Shown here one piece after another: positions 25,472 to 34,281 of a stretch of DNA of 64,000 nt. Source of the stretch: SLRI01 sp964576715 (lineage in GTDB: Bacteria; Pseudomonadota; Alphaproteobacteria; Geminicoccales; Geminicoccaceae); the NCBI GenBank assembly GCA_964576715.1, contig CAZNWE010000009.1, positions 1 through 64,000 on the forward strand. Reading direction: 5' to 3'. The number at the start of each line of letters is the position of its first letter. Position 1 is the stretch's first letter. The notes below the pieces were generated by a model that saw nothing but the letters and a program-made list of their open reading frames with translations, searched no databases and was not told where the DNA came from. A program made the position numbers and the translations under genes.

Positions 25472-26254
25472 ATGGACAACAAGCCGGCCGACGACGCCCT
25501 CGCGGCAGCCGCCCGCCTCGCCGAAAGCTTCGGCTTCGAGCGGGTCGACCCCACCGGCAAGGCGGCGCGGGTCAAGGCCGTTTTCGATTCGGTCGCCAGC
25601 CGCTACGACCTGATGAACGATCTGATGAGCCTCGGCGTCCACCGGCTGTGGAAGAACGCCCTGGTCGATTGGCTCTGCCCGCGACCCGGCATCCGGCTGC
25701 TCGACCTCGCGGCGGGCACCGGCGACATCGCCGAGCGCGTGCTCGACCGCGTCGACGGCCAGGGCCGGGTGGTGGTGAGCGACATCAACCCGCGGATGCT
25801 CGACCAGGGGCGCGACCGTGCACTCGACCAGGGCTGGTTCGACCAACTCGGCTTCGTCGCTGCCGATGCCATGGCGCTGCCGTTTCAAGATCGCAGCTTC
25901 GATGCGGTGACCATCGCCTTCGGCATCCGCAACGTCACCCATATCGACCGCGCCCTGGCCGAGGCCTATCGCGTGCTGGTGCCGGGCGGCCGCTTCCTCT
26001 GCCTCGAATTCTCCAAGGTCGTGCTGCCGCTGTTCGACCGCCTCTACGACGGCTATTCGTTCACCGTGCTGCCCAATCTCGGCCGCCTCGTCGCCGGCGA
26101 CGCCGCCAGCTACCGCTATCTCGCCGAGAGCATTCGTCGCTTTCCCGACCAGGCCGCCTTCGCGGCACTGATTGCCGGGGCCGGCTTCGAGCAGGTGCGC
26201 TACCGCAACCTCTCCGCCGGAGTAGCCGCCGTCCATTCAGGCTGGCGACTTTAG
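25472..26254 (+). CDS. ubiE: Ubiquinone/menaquinone methyltransferase UbiE
   Basis: 260-residue SAM-dependent C-methyltransferase of ubiquinone synthesis. It has RVKAVFDSVASRYDLMNDLMS, the SAM loop LDLAAGTGDIAERVL (near residue 70) and FGIRNVTHIDRALAEAYRVL. The start ATG lies 129 bases from mutM in the opposite direction. ubiB follows 11 bases later. Confidence 0.95.
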   Translation: MDNKPADDALAAAARLAESFGFERVDPTGKAARVKAVFDSVASRYDLMNDLMSLGVHRLWKNALVDWLCPRPGIRLLDLAAGTGDIAERVLDRVDGQGRVVVSDINPRMLDQGRDRALDQGWFDQLGFVAADAMALPFQDRSFDAVTIAFGIRNVTHIDRALAEAYRVLVPGGRFLCLEFSKVVLPLFDRLYDGYSFTVLPNLGRLVAGDAASYRYLAESIRRFPDQAAFAALIAGAGFEQVRYRNLSAGVAAVHSGWRL

Positions 26255-26265
26255 CAGACGGCTCC

Positions 26266-27768
26266 ATGCTGCTGTCGGTCAAGAACTCCTGGCGGGTGAT
26301 CCGCATCGGGCGCACGCTCGCCCGCTACAACGCGCTCTTCCCGTTCGAGCTGTTGCCGCAGGCGCGCCCGTTCCTCAGGCTGGCGCGCCCCTTCGTCAAC
26401 CGCAAGGCCAAGGGCCGGCCGGGCCAGCGGCTGGCCGCGGCGCTCGAGGAGATGGGGCCCACCTTCATCAAGTTCGGCCAGAGCCTGGCCACCCGTACCG
26501 ACCTCTTGGGCGAGGCGATCGCCGCCGACCTCGCGACCCTGCAGGATCGCCTGCCGTCCTTCCCGATCGAGCAGGCCAGGGCAATCCTCGAGCAAGACCT
26601 CGAACAGCCGCTCGCCGCGCTGTTCGAGGTGTTCGCCGAACAGCCGGTGGCCGCCGCCTCGATCGCCCAGGTCCATTTCGCCACCACCAGCGAAGGCCGC
26701 GAGGTCGCGGTCAAGGTGCTCCGCCCCGGCATCGAGCGGGCGATCGAGGAGGACCTGAATTTCTTCACCTGGCTCGCCGGCCTCGTCGAGCGCACCCAGC
26801 CGCAGCTCGCCCACTACCGGCCGGCCGAGGCCGTCGCGATCTTCGCCACCGGCACCAGGCGCGAGCTCGATCTGCGGCTCGAGGCGGCGGCGGCGATGGA
26901 GCTCGCCGAGAACAGCCGCGACTACGAAGGTTTTCGAGTGCCCGAGGTCGATTGGCAGCGCACCGGCCGGCGGGTGCTCACCATCGAGCGGGTCATCGGT
27001 CAGCATGTCAGCGGCCGGGCCCGGCTGATCGCCGCCGGCCACGATCCCGACCGGATCATGGAGAACGCGTCCAAGGCCTTCTTCAGCCAAGTGTTCCGGG
27101 ACGGCTTCTTCCACGGCGACATGCATCCCGGCAACTTCATGATCGATGCCGAGGGCACCATCGTCGCCCTCGATTTCGGGATCATGGGCCGGGTCGATAT
27201 CGCCGACCGCCGCCACATGGCCGAGATCCTCGTGGGCTTTCTCGAGCGTGACTACGTCGGCGTCGCCGAGGTTTTCTTCAAGGCGGGCTTCCTGCCGCCG
27301 GAGGCCGACAAGATGGCGTTCGTCCAGGCGGTCCGCTCGATCGGCGAGCCGATCCTCGGGCTGCCGCTCGAGGACATCTCGTTCGGCCGTCTCGTCGGCC
27401 AGTTGCTCGCCGTCGCCGACGACTTCGAGATGCGTACCCAGCCGCAACTCCTGTTGCTGCAGAAGACCATGGTGGTGGCCGAGGGCGTCGGCCGGCTGCT
27501 CAATCCCAAGGTCAACATGTGGCAACTGGCGCAGCCGATGGTCGAGGAATGGATCATCGCCAATCTCGGTCCCCGCGCCCGGCTCGAGCGGGCCGTGGCC
27601 GACGGCATGGACACCGCGGCCCGCCTGCCCGCCCTGATCCGCCGGCTCGAGGACGCGCTCGAGCGCGACGGCGAGCGGGGGCGGCAGCACCAGCCGACCG
27701 CGGGCTGGCCCGGCGGCTGGCTCTGGCCGCTGCTGCTCGGCCTCGCCCTCGGCCTTGCCGTTCGCTGA
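26266..27768 (+). CDS. ubiB: UbiB, atypical kinase/ATPase of ubiquinone biosynthesis
   Basis: 500-residue UbiB/ADCK family protein. KxGQ motif is IKFGQSLATR (near residue 69), the Ala-rich loop is AAASIAQVH, the metal/catalytic residues are in HGDMHPGNFM and LDFGIMGR, and two C-terminal membrane helices (WLWPLLLGLALGLAV at the end) anchor it. It helps extract or organise lipophilic ubiquinone intermediates. ATG 26266 begins MLLSVKNSWRV; the upstream open frame is a shadow of ubiE. Confidence 0.95.
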   Translation: MLLSVKNSWRVIRIGRTLARYNALFPFELLPQARPFLRLARPFVNRKAKGRPGQRLAAALEEMGPTFIKFGQSLATRTDLLGEAIAADLATLQDRLPSFPIEQARAILEQDLEQPLAALFEVFAEQPVAAASIAQVHFATTSEGREVAVKVLRPGIERAIEEDLNFFTWLAGLVERTQPQLAHYRPAEAVAIFATGTRRELDLRLEAAAAMELAENSRDYEGFRVPEVDWQRTGRRVLTIERVIGQHVSGRARLIAAGHDPDRIMENASKAFFSQVFRDGFFHGDMHPGNFMIDAEGTIVALDFGIMGRVDIADRRHMAEILVGFLERDYVGVAEVFFKAGFLPPEADKMAFVQAVRSIGEPILGLPLEDISFGRLVGQLLAVADDFEMRTQPQLLLLQKTMVVAEGVGRLLNPKVNMWQLAQPMVEEWIIANLGPRARLERAVADGMDTAARLPALIRRLEDALERDGERGRQHQPTAGWPGGWLWPLLLGLALGLAVR

Positions 27769-27829
27769 GGGAACGCCATCTTGCAGCTGTGATTACCCGG
27801 TTTTTCCTTCGGTCGAAGAGGCAACGCGC

Positions 27830-29035
27830 GTGCGCCGGATATTGTTGATCATCGGCGGCGGCATCGCCGCCTACAAGGTGCTCGAGCTGATCCGCCGCGG
27901 GCGCGAGCGGGGCCTCGCCTTCCGCGCCATCCTGACCCATGGCGGGGCCCAGTTCGTCACCCCGCTCGCCGTCGCCAGCCTCGCCGAGGAGAAGGTCTAC
28001 ACCGACCTTTTCTCGCTGACCGACGAGGCCGAGATGGGCCATATCCGGCTCTCCCGCGAGGCCGACCTCGTGGTCGTCGCCCCGGCCACCGCCGACCTCT
28101 TGGCCAAGATGGCGAACGGCCACGCCGACGACCTCGCCTCGACGGCCCTGCTCGCCACCGACAAGCCGGTGCTGGTCGCCCCGGCCATGAACCCGATGAT
28201 GTGGGCGCACCCGGCGACCCGGCGCAACGTTCGGACCCTCACCGCCGACGGCATCCGCTGCGTCGGGCCCGGCTCGGGCGACATGGCCTGCGGCGAAACC
28301 GGTGCCGGGCGGATGGCCGAGCCCGGCGAGATCCTGGCGGCCATTCTCACCATTTTGGGCACCGACGACGGCCGGCCCCAGCGCCTCGCCGGCCAGCGCG
28401 CCATCGTCACCAGCGGGCCGACCCACGAGGCGATCGACCCGGTCCGGTATATCGCCAACCGTTCCTCCGGCCGCCAGGGCCACGCCATCGCCGCCGCCCT
28501 CGCCGCCCAAGGGGCCGAGGTGACCCTGGTCACCGGCCCGGTCACCATCCCCGACCCGCCCGGGGTCACCGTTCGCCGGGTCGAAAGTGCGCGCGACATG
28601 CTGGCCGAGGTCGAGGCCGACCTGCCGGTCGATATCGCGGTCTGCGCCGCCGCCGTGGCCGACTGGCGGCCGGCGGCCGCCGCCGCTGCCAAGCTCAAGA
28701 AGGACCAGGGCGGCCCCGAAGCTCTCGAGCTCACCCTCAACCCCGACATCCTGCAGACCCTGGCACGCCACGCCACGCTGCGCCCCCGCCTGGTCATCGG
28801 CTTTGCCGCCGAGACCGACGACCTGCTCGACAATGCCCGGGCCAAGCTCGTGCGCAAGGGCTGCGACTGGCTCCTCGCCAACGATGTCGGGGCGGCGAGT
28901 GGTGTCTTCGGCGGCACGCGCAACACGGTCCATCTGGTCCGCGGCGATGCCCCGCCCGAAGCCTGGCCGGAGATGAGCAAGGAGGCGGTCGCGGCACGGC
29001 TCGCCTCACGCATCGCCGCGGCCATCGGCCGATGA
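27830..29035 (+). CDS. coaBC: CoaBC, phosphopantothenoylcysteine synthetase/decarboxylase
   Basis: 401-residue bifunctional enzyme of coenzyme A synthesis. The N-terminal flavodoxin-like CoaC half has GGGIAAYK and VAPAMNPMMW; the CoaB half (from about residue 185) has SGPTHEAIDPVRYIANRSSG and ends NDVGAASGVFGG. The GTG start at 27830 has AAGAGG nine bases upstream and gives VRRILLIIGGGIAAYK; the frame upstream overlaps ubiB and is not conserved. Stop overlaps dut by ATGA. Confidence 0.93.
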   Translation: MRRILLIIGGGIAAYKVLELIRRGRERGLAFRAILTHGGAQFVTPLAVASLAEEKVYTDLFSLTDEAEMGHIRLSREADLVVVAPATADLLAKMANGHADDLASTALLATDKPVLVAPAMNPMMWAHPATRRNVRTLTADGIRCVGPGSGDMACGETGAGRMAEPGEILAAILTILGTDDGRPQRLAGQRAIVTSGPTHEAIDPVRYIANRSSGRQGHAIAAALAAQGAEVTLVTGPVTIPDPPGVTVRRVESARDMLAEVEADLPVDIAVCAAAVADWRPAAAAAAKLKKDQGGPEALELTLNPDILQTLARHATLRPRLVIGFAAETDDLLDNARAKLVRKGCDWLLANDVGAASGVFGGTRNTVHLVRGDAPPEAWPEMSKEAVAARLASRIAAAIGR

Positions 29036-29544
29036 GCGAAGCGGTCGCGGTCGCCATCGAGCAACTGCCGCATGGCCGCGGTCTGCCGCTGCCCGGCTAC
29101 GCCACCGCGCTCGCCGCCGGTGCCGACCTGCATGCCGCCGTTCCCGCGGCTCTGCCGATCCTGCTCGCCCCCGGTGCCCGGGCACTCGTGCCGACCGGCA
29201 TCCGCATCGCCCTGCCGGCGGGCTGCGAGGCGCAGATCCGGCCGCGCTCCGGCCTCGCCCTGCGTCACGGGGTGACGGTGCTCAACGCGCCCGGGACCAT
29301 CGATGCCGATTATCGGGGCGAGGTGGGTGTTGTCTTGCTCAATACCGGCGCTAGCCTCTTTACGGTGGAGCGCGGGACGCGCATCGCCCAGCTCGTCCTG
29401 GCCCCCGTCCTGCGGCTCGACTGGCGACCCGGTGTGGTCGCGGTGACCGGGCAAGGACGCGCGGCCGGCGGGTTCGGCTCGACCGGGGCAGGCCTCGACG
29501 CGCGGCACGACGAAGGCGCTGATGCTGACAGCGGAGCGGAGTAG
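29032..29544 (+). CDS. dut: dUTP pyrophosphatase
   Basis: 170-residue trimeric dUTPase that hydrolyses dUTP to dUMP. All motifs are present: motif 1 GADLHA, motif 2 RPRSGLALRHGV (near residue 70), motif 3 GTIDADYRGEVGVVL, motif 4 RGTRIAQLVL and C-terminal GFGSTG. Coupled to coaBC by a four-base overlap. A 15-residue acidic tail follows the last motif. Confidence 0.95.
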   Translation: MSEAVAVAIEQLPHGRGLPLPGYATALAAGADLHAAVPAALPILLAPGARALVPTGIRIALPAGCEAQIRPRSGLALRHGVTVLNAPGTIDADYRGEVGVVLLNTGASLFTVERGTRIAQLVLAPVLRLDWRPGVVAVTGQGRAAGGFGSTGAGLDARHDEGADADSGAE

Positions 29545-29553
29545 CCAGGAGCG

Positions 29554-30000
29554 ATGATCAAGCCGTCGAAGAAGGTCGCGTTGGCGGTCGAGGCCGTGGT
29601 CGACATCGCCTATCACGGCACCGCCGAGCCCGTGCAGAGCCAGGATATCGGTCGCCGGCTCAACCTGCCCCGCCGCTACCTCGAACAGGTCATGCAGCAG
29701 CTGGTCAAGGCCGGTATTCTCAAGGGCGTGCGCGGCCCGCGGGGGGGCTACCGGCTGGCCCGCGAGCGGCGCCGCATCTCGGTCGCCGACGTCGTCGCGG
29801 TGGTCGATGCCAATGATGCCGAGCCTGCCAACGAGCGCGCCAGCGATCTCGGCGAGCGGGTGATGGCGCCGTTCTGGGCCGAGCACGAGCGGGCCGCACT
29901 CGCCAGGCTCGATGCCGTGACCATCGAGGATCTCTGCCAGGCGGCCGAGAAGACCGCGATCCGCCGCGAGGTGCGCGACGGGATCGACTTCGCCATCTGA
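29554..30000 (+). CDS. Rrf2 family transcriptional regulator
   Basis: 148-residue winged-helix regulator. N-terminal helix-turn-helix (QDIGRRLNLPRRYLEQVMQQL) and wing (GVRGPRGGYRLARE) are typical of Rrf2. The three spaced Cys that bind an iron-sulfur cluster in IscR are absent: one Cys (DLCQAA) is seen. It therefore probably does not use an IscR-type cluster. It is nine bases after dut and may be co-transcribed. Confidence 0.85.
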   Translation: MIKPSKKVALAVEAVVDIAYHGTAEPVQSQDIGRRLNLPRRYLEQVMQQLVKAGILKGVRGPRGGYRLARERRRISVADVVAVVDANDAEPANERASDLGERVMAPFWAEHERAALARLDAVTIEDLCQAAEKTAIRREVRDGIDFAI

Positions 30001-30136
30001 GCCCGGTTGCCGATGGTCTCGACTGGCGACCAATGGCGTGCGTGAATCGTCGGTGTGCTGGTGGTGCGAGGCGGCGTTTTGGCATATCTAGAGAGCCGTT
30101 GCCGCTCCCGCCCAGCCCGCCGGACCAGCCGCATTC

Positions 30137-31078
30137 ATGAGCACGCTCGCCATCGTTGCCGTCGAGCCCGGCCGGGTCGCCCGCGGCATTGCTCTGGCCC
30201 TGCTGGCCTATGCCGCCTTCGCCACCGCCGATGCCTTCTTGAAGCACAGCTCCGGCGGTTTCTCGGTCTTCCAGATTGCCTTTGTCATGGCCGGCTTCGC
30301 GCTGCTGCCGCTGCTGGCCACCACGATCGGCCGCGGTGGCGTCAGGAGCATCGTGCCACGCGACCTGAAGCTCGTGACGCTGCGCGGCATCCTCACCGCC
30401 GCCTGCGGCATGCTCGCCTGGAACGCCTTCGCCAGGCTGCCGATGGCCGAGGTCTACGCGCTGTTGTTCGCGGCACCCATGCTGGTCACCGCGTTCTCCG
30501 CCCTCTTCCTCGGCGAAGCTGTCGGCTGGCGGCGCTGGTCGGCTACCGTCATCGGCTTCATCGGTGTCGTCGTCATGATCGACCCCCGGTTTGCCGGCTT
30601 CGGCCTCGGCCACCTGATGGCCGGCCTCGCCGCCATGGCCGGTGCCCTGAGCTTCGTCATCTTGAAGAAGATCGGCGCCACCGAAAAGAGTGCCGCCGTG
30701 CTGTTTGCCGTCATCTTCTGGATCATGGTCGTCTGCCTGCCGCCGGCGGCGGCGAACTGGGTTTGGCCAAGCCTCGCCGAGCTCGGCATCATGGGCGTTG
30801 CCGGGCTGCTGTTCGGCGTCGGTCAGGCTGGACTGGTTTTCGCCACGCGCGACGCACCGGCGGTCGTCGTCGCCCCGTTCCAGTACAGCCAGATGATCTG
30901 GGCCGTCCTCTTCGGCATCCTCGTCTTCGGCGACCTGCCGACGGCCAACCTCTTCATCGGCCTGGCCATCGTCGTTGCGGCTGGCCTCTTCATCGTCTAC
31001 CGCGAGACGGTGCGGGCGAGGCCGGTCACCGTTGGCGGCGGCCGCGGCGAGGTGCCAGCCCGGATCGCCCGGCTCTAG
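30137..31078 (+). CDS. DMT superfamily (EamA) transporter
   Basis: 313-residue inner-membrane protein with ten predicted segments and two EamA halves, the second ending at RIARL. The second half has SFVILKKIGATEKSAAV and APFQYSQMIWAVLFGILVFGDLP. Relatives export amino acids or metabolites, but the substrate is unknown. The hydrolase gene follows 11 bases later. Confidence 0.85.
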   Translation: MSTLAIVAVEPGRVARGIALALLAYAAFATADAFLKHSSGGFSVFQIAFVMAGFALLPLLATTIGRGGVRSIVPRDLKLVTLRGILTAACGMLAWNAFARLPMAEVYALLFAAPMLVTAFSALFLGEAVGWRRWSATVIGFIGVVVMIDPRFAGFGLGHLMAGLAAMAGALSFVILKKIGATEKSAAVLFAVIFWIMVVCLPPAAANWVWPSLAELGIMGVAGLLFGVGQAGLVFATRDAPAVVVAPFQYSQMIWAVLFGILVFGDLPTANLFIGLAIVVAAGLFIVYRETVRARPVTVGGGRGEVPARIARL

Positions 31079-31089
31079 GAGTGATCGCG

Positions 31090-31938
31090 ATGCGCGAGGC
31101 GAGCTGCACGATCGCCGATCCCCAGGGGCCGCTGAAGCTCGGCTATGTCGAGTGGGGTGATCCAGACGCCGAACGGACCGTGCTCTGCATCCACGGCCTG
31201 ACCCGCAACGCCCGCGACTTCGACTACCTGGCGGCCGAGCTTGCCCGGCATACCCGGGTCGTCGCGGTCGATGTCGCGGGTCGCGGCCGGAGCGACTGGC
31301 TGGCCGATCCGACTCGCTACGCCGCACCGACCTATGTCGGGCACATCGCGGCCTTGCTGCAGGCGCTCGGCCTCGACCGGGTCGATCTCGTCGGCACCTC
31401 GATGGGCGGCATCATCGGCATGGCGATCGCCGCCCAGGGCGACAAGTCGTCGCCGATCCGCCGTCTGGTGTTGAACGATATCGGCGGCCTCGTGCCGAAA
31501 GCGGCGCTCGCCCCGATCGCCACCTATCTCGGGGCACCGCCGCAGGTCTTTGCCGATCTCGAAGCGGTCGAGCGCCACCTCCGCTTCATCCACGCCAGCT
31601 TCGGCCCGCTGACCAACGCGCAGTGGGCGCATCTCGCCCGGCACAGCAGCCGACCGGTCGCCGGCGGCTATGTCATGCACTACGACCCGGCGATCGCGAA
31701 GCCTTTCCTCGGCGTCGCCGGCGAGGACATCGTGCTCTGGCCGCTCTTCGATGCCATCAGCTGCCCGACCCTGGTGTTGCGCGGCGGCGAGAGCGTCCTT
31801 TTGCCCTATGCGGTCGCCGAGGAGATGACCCGCCGCGGCCCGAAGGCCGAGCTCGCCACCTTCCCGGGCATCGGCCACGCTCCGGCGCTGATGTCCAGGG
31901 ACCAGATTTTCGTCGTCGAGCGCTTCTTGAACGCCTGA
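31090..31938 (+). CDS. Alpha/beta hydrolase
   Basis: 282-residue cytoplasmic hydrolase. The oxyanion segment is CIHGLTRNARDF, the nucleophile elbow is GTSMGG (near residue 104), the acid is likely in the region after LRGGES, and the catalytic His is in GIGHAP (near 267). An ATG at 31090 has AGGAG seven bases upstream; a GTG at 31081 is less likely. The substrate is unknown. Confidence 0.85.
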   Translation: MREASCTIADPQGPLKLGYVEWGDPDAERTVLCIHGLTRNARDFDYLAAELARHTRVVAVDVAGRGRSDWLADPTRYAAPTYVGHIAALLQALGLDRVDLVGTSMGGIIGMAIAAQGDKSSPIRRLVLNDIGGLVPKAALAPIATYLGAPPQVFADLEAVERHLRFIHASFGPLTNAQWAHLARHSSRPVAGGYVMHYDPAIAKPFLGVAGEDIVLWPLFDAISCPTLVLRGGESVLLPYAVAEEMTRRGPKAELATFPGIGHAPALMSRDQIFVVERFLNA

Positions 31939-32075
31939 TCCGTCGCGCCCGGCCGTTGCAGCGCCGAGCGGCCCCGGTACTGCTGTCGCCCGATCAAGTC
32001 GCTGGCGTTTCGCCGTCCGTCGACTACGGATAGCGCGCGTGACGCGTGGTCTCGAGAGCAGAAGGTGTTCGTCAA

Positions 32076-33368
32076 GTGTTCAAGTCGTTCTTCCCGAACC
32101 CGCAGCCTTTCTTCATCTCCGTCATCGTCTGGTCGGCATTCGCGACGGCTGTCTGGTATGCCGGCGGCAATCGCTGGGGGACGCTGTTCGGGCTCGGCAT
32201 TTCGCCCGCCGATGCCGCTCCGGTGATCGGCCTCGGCTATTTCGTCACGCCCGAGTTCTTGTGGTTCTACGTTTATTACGGTGTCGCCGTGGCCCTGTTC
32301 GCCGGCTTCTGGTACCGCTTCGCTACCCACCCCTGGCAACTCTGGTCGGTCTGGGGCTCGGCACTGATCCTCTTCGTCACCTATTTCGGTGTGCAGATCT
32401 CGGTCGCCATCAACAACTGGCGCCGGCCGTTCTTCGACGGCGTCCAGGAAGCACTGGGCGCCGATTCGACCATCACCCAGGCCGACCTCTTCGGCCTCTT
32501 GCTGATCTTCGCGCAGATCGCCTTCATCGCCATCTTCATCTTCGTGCTCACCCGCTTCTTCGTCAGCCACTGGATCTTCCGCTGGCGGACCGCGATGAAC
32601 GACTATTACATGGCGCGCTGGAAGCGCTTGCGACACATCGAGGGCGCCTCCCAGCGGGTGCAGGAGGACACGATGCGCTTTGCCGGGGTCATGGAGGGGC
32701 TCGGCGTCTCGGCGATCGATGCGGTGATGACCCTGATCGCCTTCCTGCCCGTCCTCTGGGCGCTCTCCGAGTTCGTCACCGAGCTACCCCTGGTCGGCGA
32801 GATCCCGGCCCCGCTGTTCGTCGCGGCCCTGGTCTGGTCGATCTTCGGCACCGGGCTCCTGGCCATGGTCGGCATCAAGCTGCCGGGGCTCGAGTTCCGC
32901 AACCAGCGCGTCGAGGCCGCCTACCGCAAGGAGCTCGTCTACGGCGAGGACCGCGCCGAACGCGCCCAGCCGCTGACCGTGCGCGAGCTGTTCGGCCACG
33001 TCCGGCAGAACTACTTTCGCCTCTACTTCCACTACATGTATTTCAACGTGTTCCGGGCGATGTACCTGCAGGCCGACAATATTTTCGTCTATATCCTCCT
33101 GATCCCGACCATCGTCGCCGGCGCCGCCATCGGTTTCACCTTCGGCGTGCTGCAGCAGATCCTCACCGCCTTCAGCCAAGTCTCCAACTCGTTCCAGTAC
33201 CTTGTCAACTCCTGGACGACGATCGTCGAGCTGTTGTCGATCTACAAGCGCCTCAAGGCGTTCGAGGCCGCGATCGAGGACCGCGAGCTGCCCGACATCG
33301 ACAAGGAATGGCTCGATCTGCACGGCGGCACCGAGCCACGGGTCGAGACGATCGGCCCGGGTTTGTAG
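32076..33368 (+). CDS. sbmA: SbmA/BacA-like peptide antibiotic transporter
   Basis: 430-residue inner-membrane protein. The GTG at 32076 gives (V/M)FKSFFPNPQPFF, like the SbmA start; an earlier GTG at 32046 would add ten residues of no match. Several membrane segments follow, and the C-terminal half (YFRLYFHYMYFNVFRAMYLQ, WTTIVELLSIYKRLKAFE) is typical. SbmA/BacA imports proline-rich peptides and, in rhizobia, supports host infection. No ATPase domain is attached, as in SbmA. Confidence 0.85.
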   Translation: MFKSFFPNPQPFFISVIVWSAFATAVWYAGGNRWGTLFGLGISPADAAPVIGLGYFVTPEFLWFYVYYGVAVALFAGFWYRFATHPWQLWSVWGSALILFVTYFGVQISVAINNWRRPFFDGVQEALGADSTITQADLFGLLLIFAQIAFIAIFIFVLTRFFVSHWIFRWRTAMNDYYMARWKRLRHIEGASQRVQEDTMRFAGVMEGLGVSAIDAVMTLIAFLPVLWALSEFVTELPLVGEIPAPLFVAALVWSIFGTGLLAMVGIKLPGLEFRNQRVEAAYRKELVYGEDRAERAQPLTVRELFGHVRQNYFRLYFHYMYFNVFRAMYLQADNIFVYILLIPTIVAGAAIGFTFGVLQQILTAFSQVSNSFQYLVNSWTTIVELLSIYKRLKAFEAAIEDRELPDIDKEWLDLHGGTEPRVETIGPGL

Positions 33369-33392
33369 GACCGGATCGGCGAAGTGGTCGCC

Positions 33393-33500
33393 TCAGGCGC
33401 GGCGGTTGACGGTCACCTGATCGAGCTGCGAGGGGTCGAGCACCACCGGCCCGGGGCCGTTCGGCGGCGGTGTCGGCTTGGGTGCGGTGTTTCGCGTCAT
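33393..33500 (-). CDS. Possible 35-residue small protein
   Basis: Frame of 35 codons, MTRNTAPKPTPPPNGP then GPVVLDPSQLDQVTVNRRA, with GGAG and AAGG ahead of the start. Unknown. It lies after the ppsA remnant on the same strand in an otherwise gene-poor 256-base gap. Confidence 0.25.
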   Translation of the reverse strand: MTRNTAPKPTPPPNGPGPVVLDPSQLDQVTVNRRA

Positions 33501-33624
33501 GCGGCCTTGCTCCATCGCTGTCTGCCGCATGAATACACCGACACCCGCCCTCGATCCAGCCAAGGAACGCAAGGGCGCCGGCCGGACCGTCTTCCCCCCG
33601 TCCCCGCGTTTCCCCGTCTCCCCG

Positions 33625-34080
33625 TCACGCCGGTCGGGCCTTGGCCTCCGCCTCGGCGCTGATCGACGTGACCGCAATGAAGCTGTCCGGTGTGACCGAG
33701 ACGCTGTCGATGCCGTGTTCGACCAGAAAGGCGGCGAAGCGCGGATGGTCCGAGGGGGCCTGGCCGCAGAGCTCGGTCTTGATGCCGGCACTCTCGGCCT
33801 TGGCCAGGAGGTCCGCGATCGAGGCTTTGACCGCCGGGTCCGCCGCGTCGAAGAGGTCGCTCAGGATGCCGCTGTCGCGGTCGACGCCGAGGGTCAGGTC
33901 GTTGGAGCCGATGGAGAAGCCGTCGAACTGCTCGGCGAAGGCCTCGGCCAGGATCACGTTGGCCGGGATCCCCGCCATCATGTAGACCTGGAGCCTGTCC
34001 TCGCCGCGCACGAGGCCGTTCTCGGCCAGCGCGGCCAGGACCCGGTCGGCCTCTTTCAGGGTACCGACGAGGGGGATCAT
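33625..34080 (-). pseudogene. ppsA: C-terminal fragment of phosphoenolpyruvate synthase (ppsA)
   Basis: About 150 residues match the end of the PEP-utilising TIM barrel of PpsA: MIPLVGTLKEADRVL, QVYMMAGIPANVILAE, FDGFSIGSNDLT, LGVDRDSG, and the catalytic-Cys segment ELCGQAPSDHP. Intact PpsA is about 800 residues and normally reads DLTQLTLGVDRDS; here DLTLGVDRDS has lost three residues. The N-terminal and central phospho-His domains are absent and the sequence upstream is a divergent kinase gene. It is most likely decayed. Confidence 0.7.
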
Positions 34081-34281
34081 CACGATGAAATTGACGAATT
34101 CGAGCTCGCTCGGGCTAGCTTCACCGCCCGACACTCGAGGGCAAAACCCTCGCGATACCCTTCCGAGTGGTGGCGCAACGGGCGATGAACAGCAGCCGAC
34201 TGGGCCGGTTAGCATGGCGGTCGTGCCGGCCCAAGGCCGGCAGGGGCAGGGCAGGGCGACGCTTATCGCCGGCGGGCGCCG

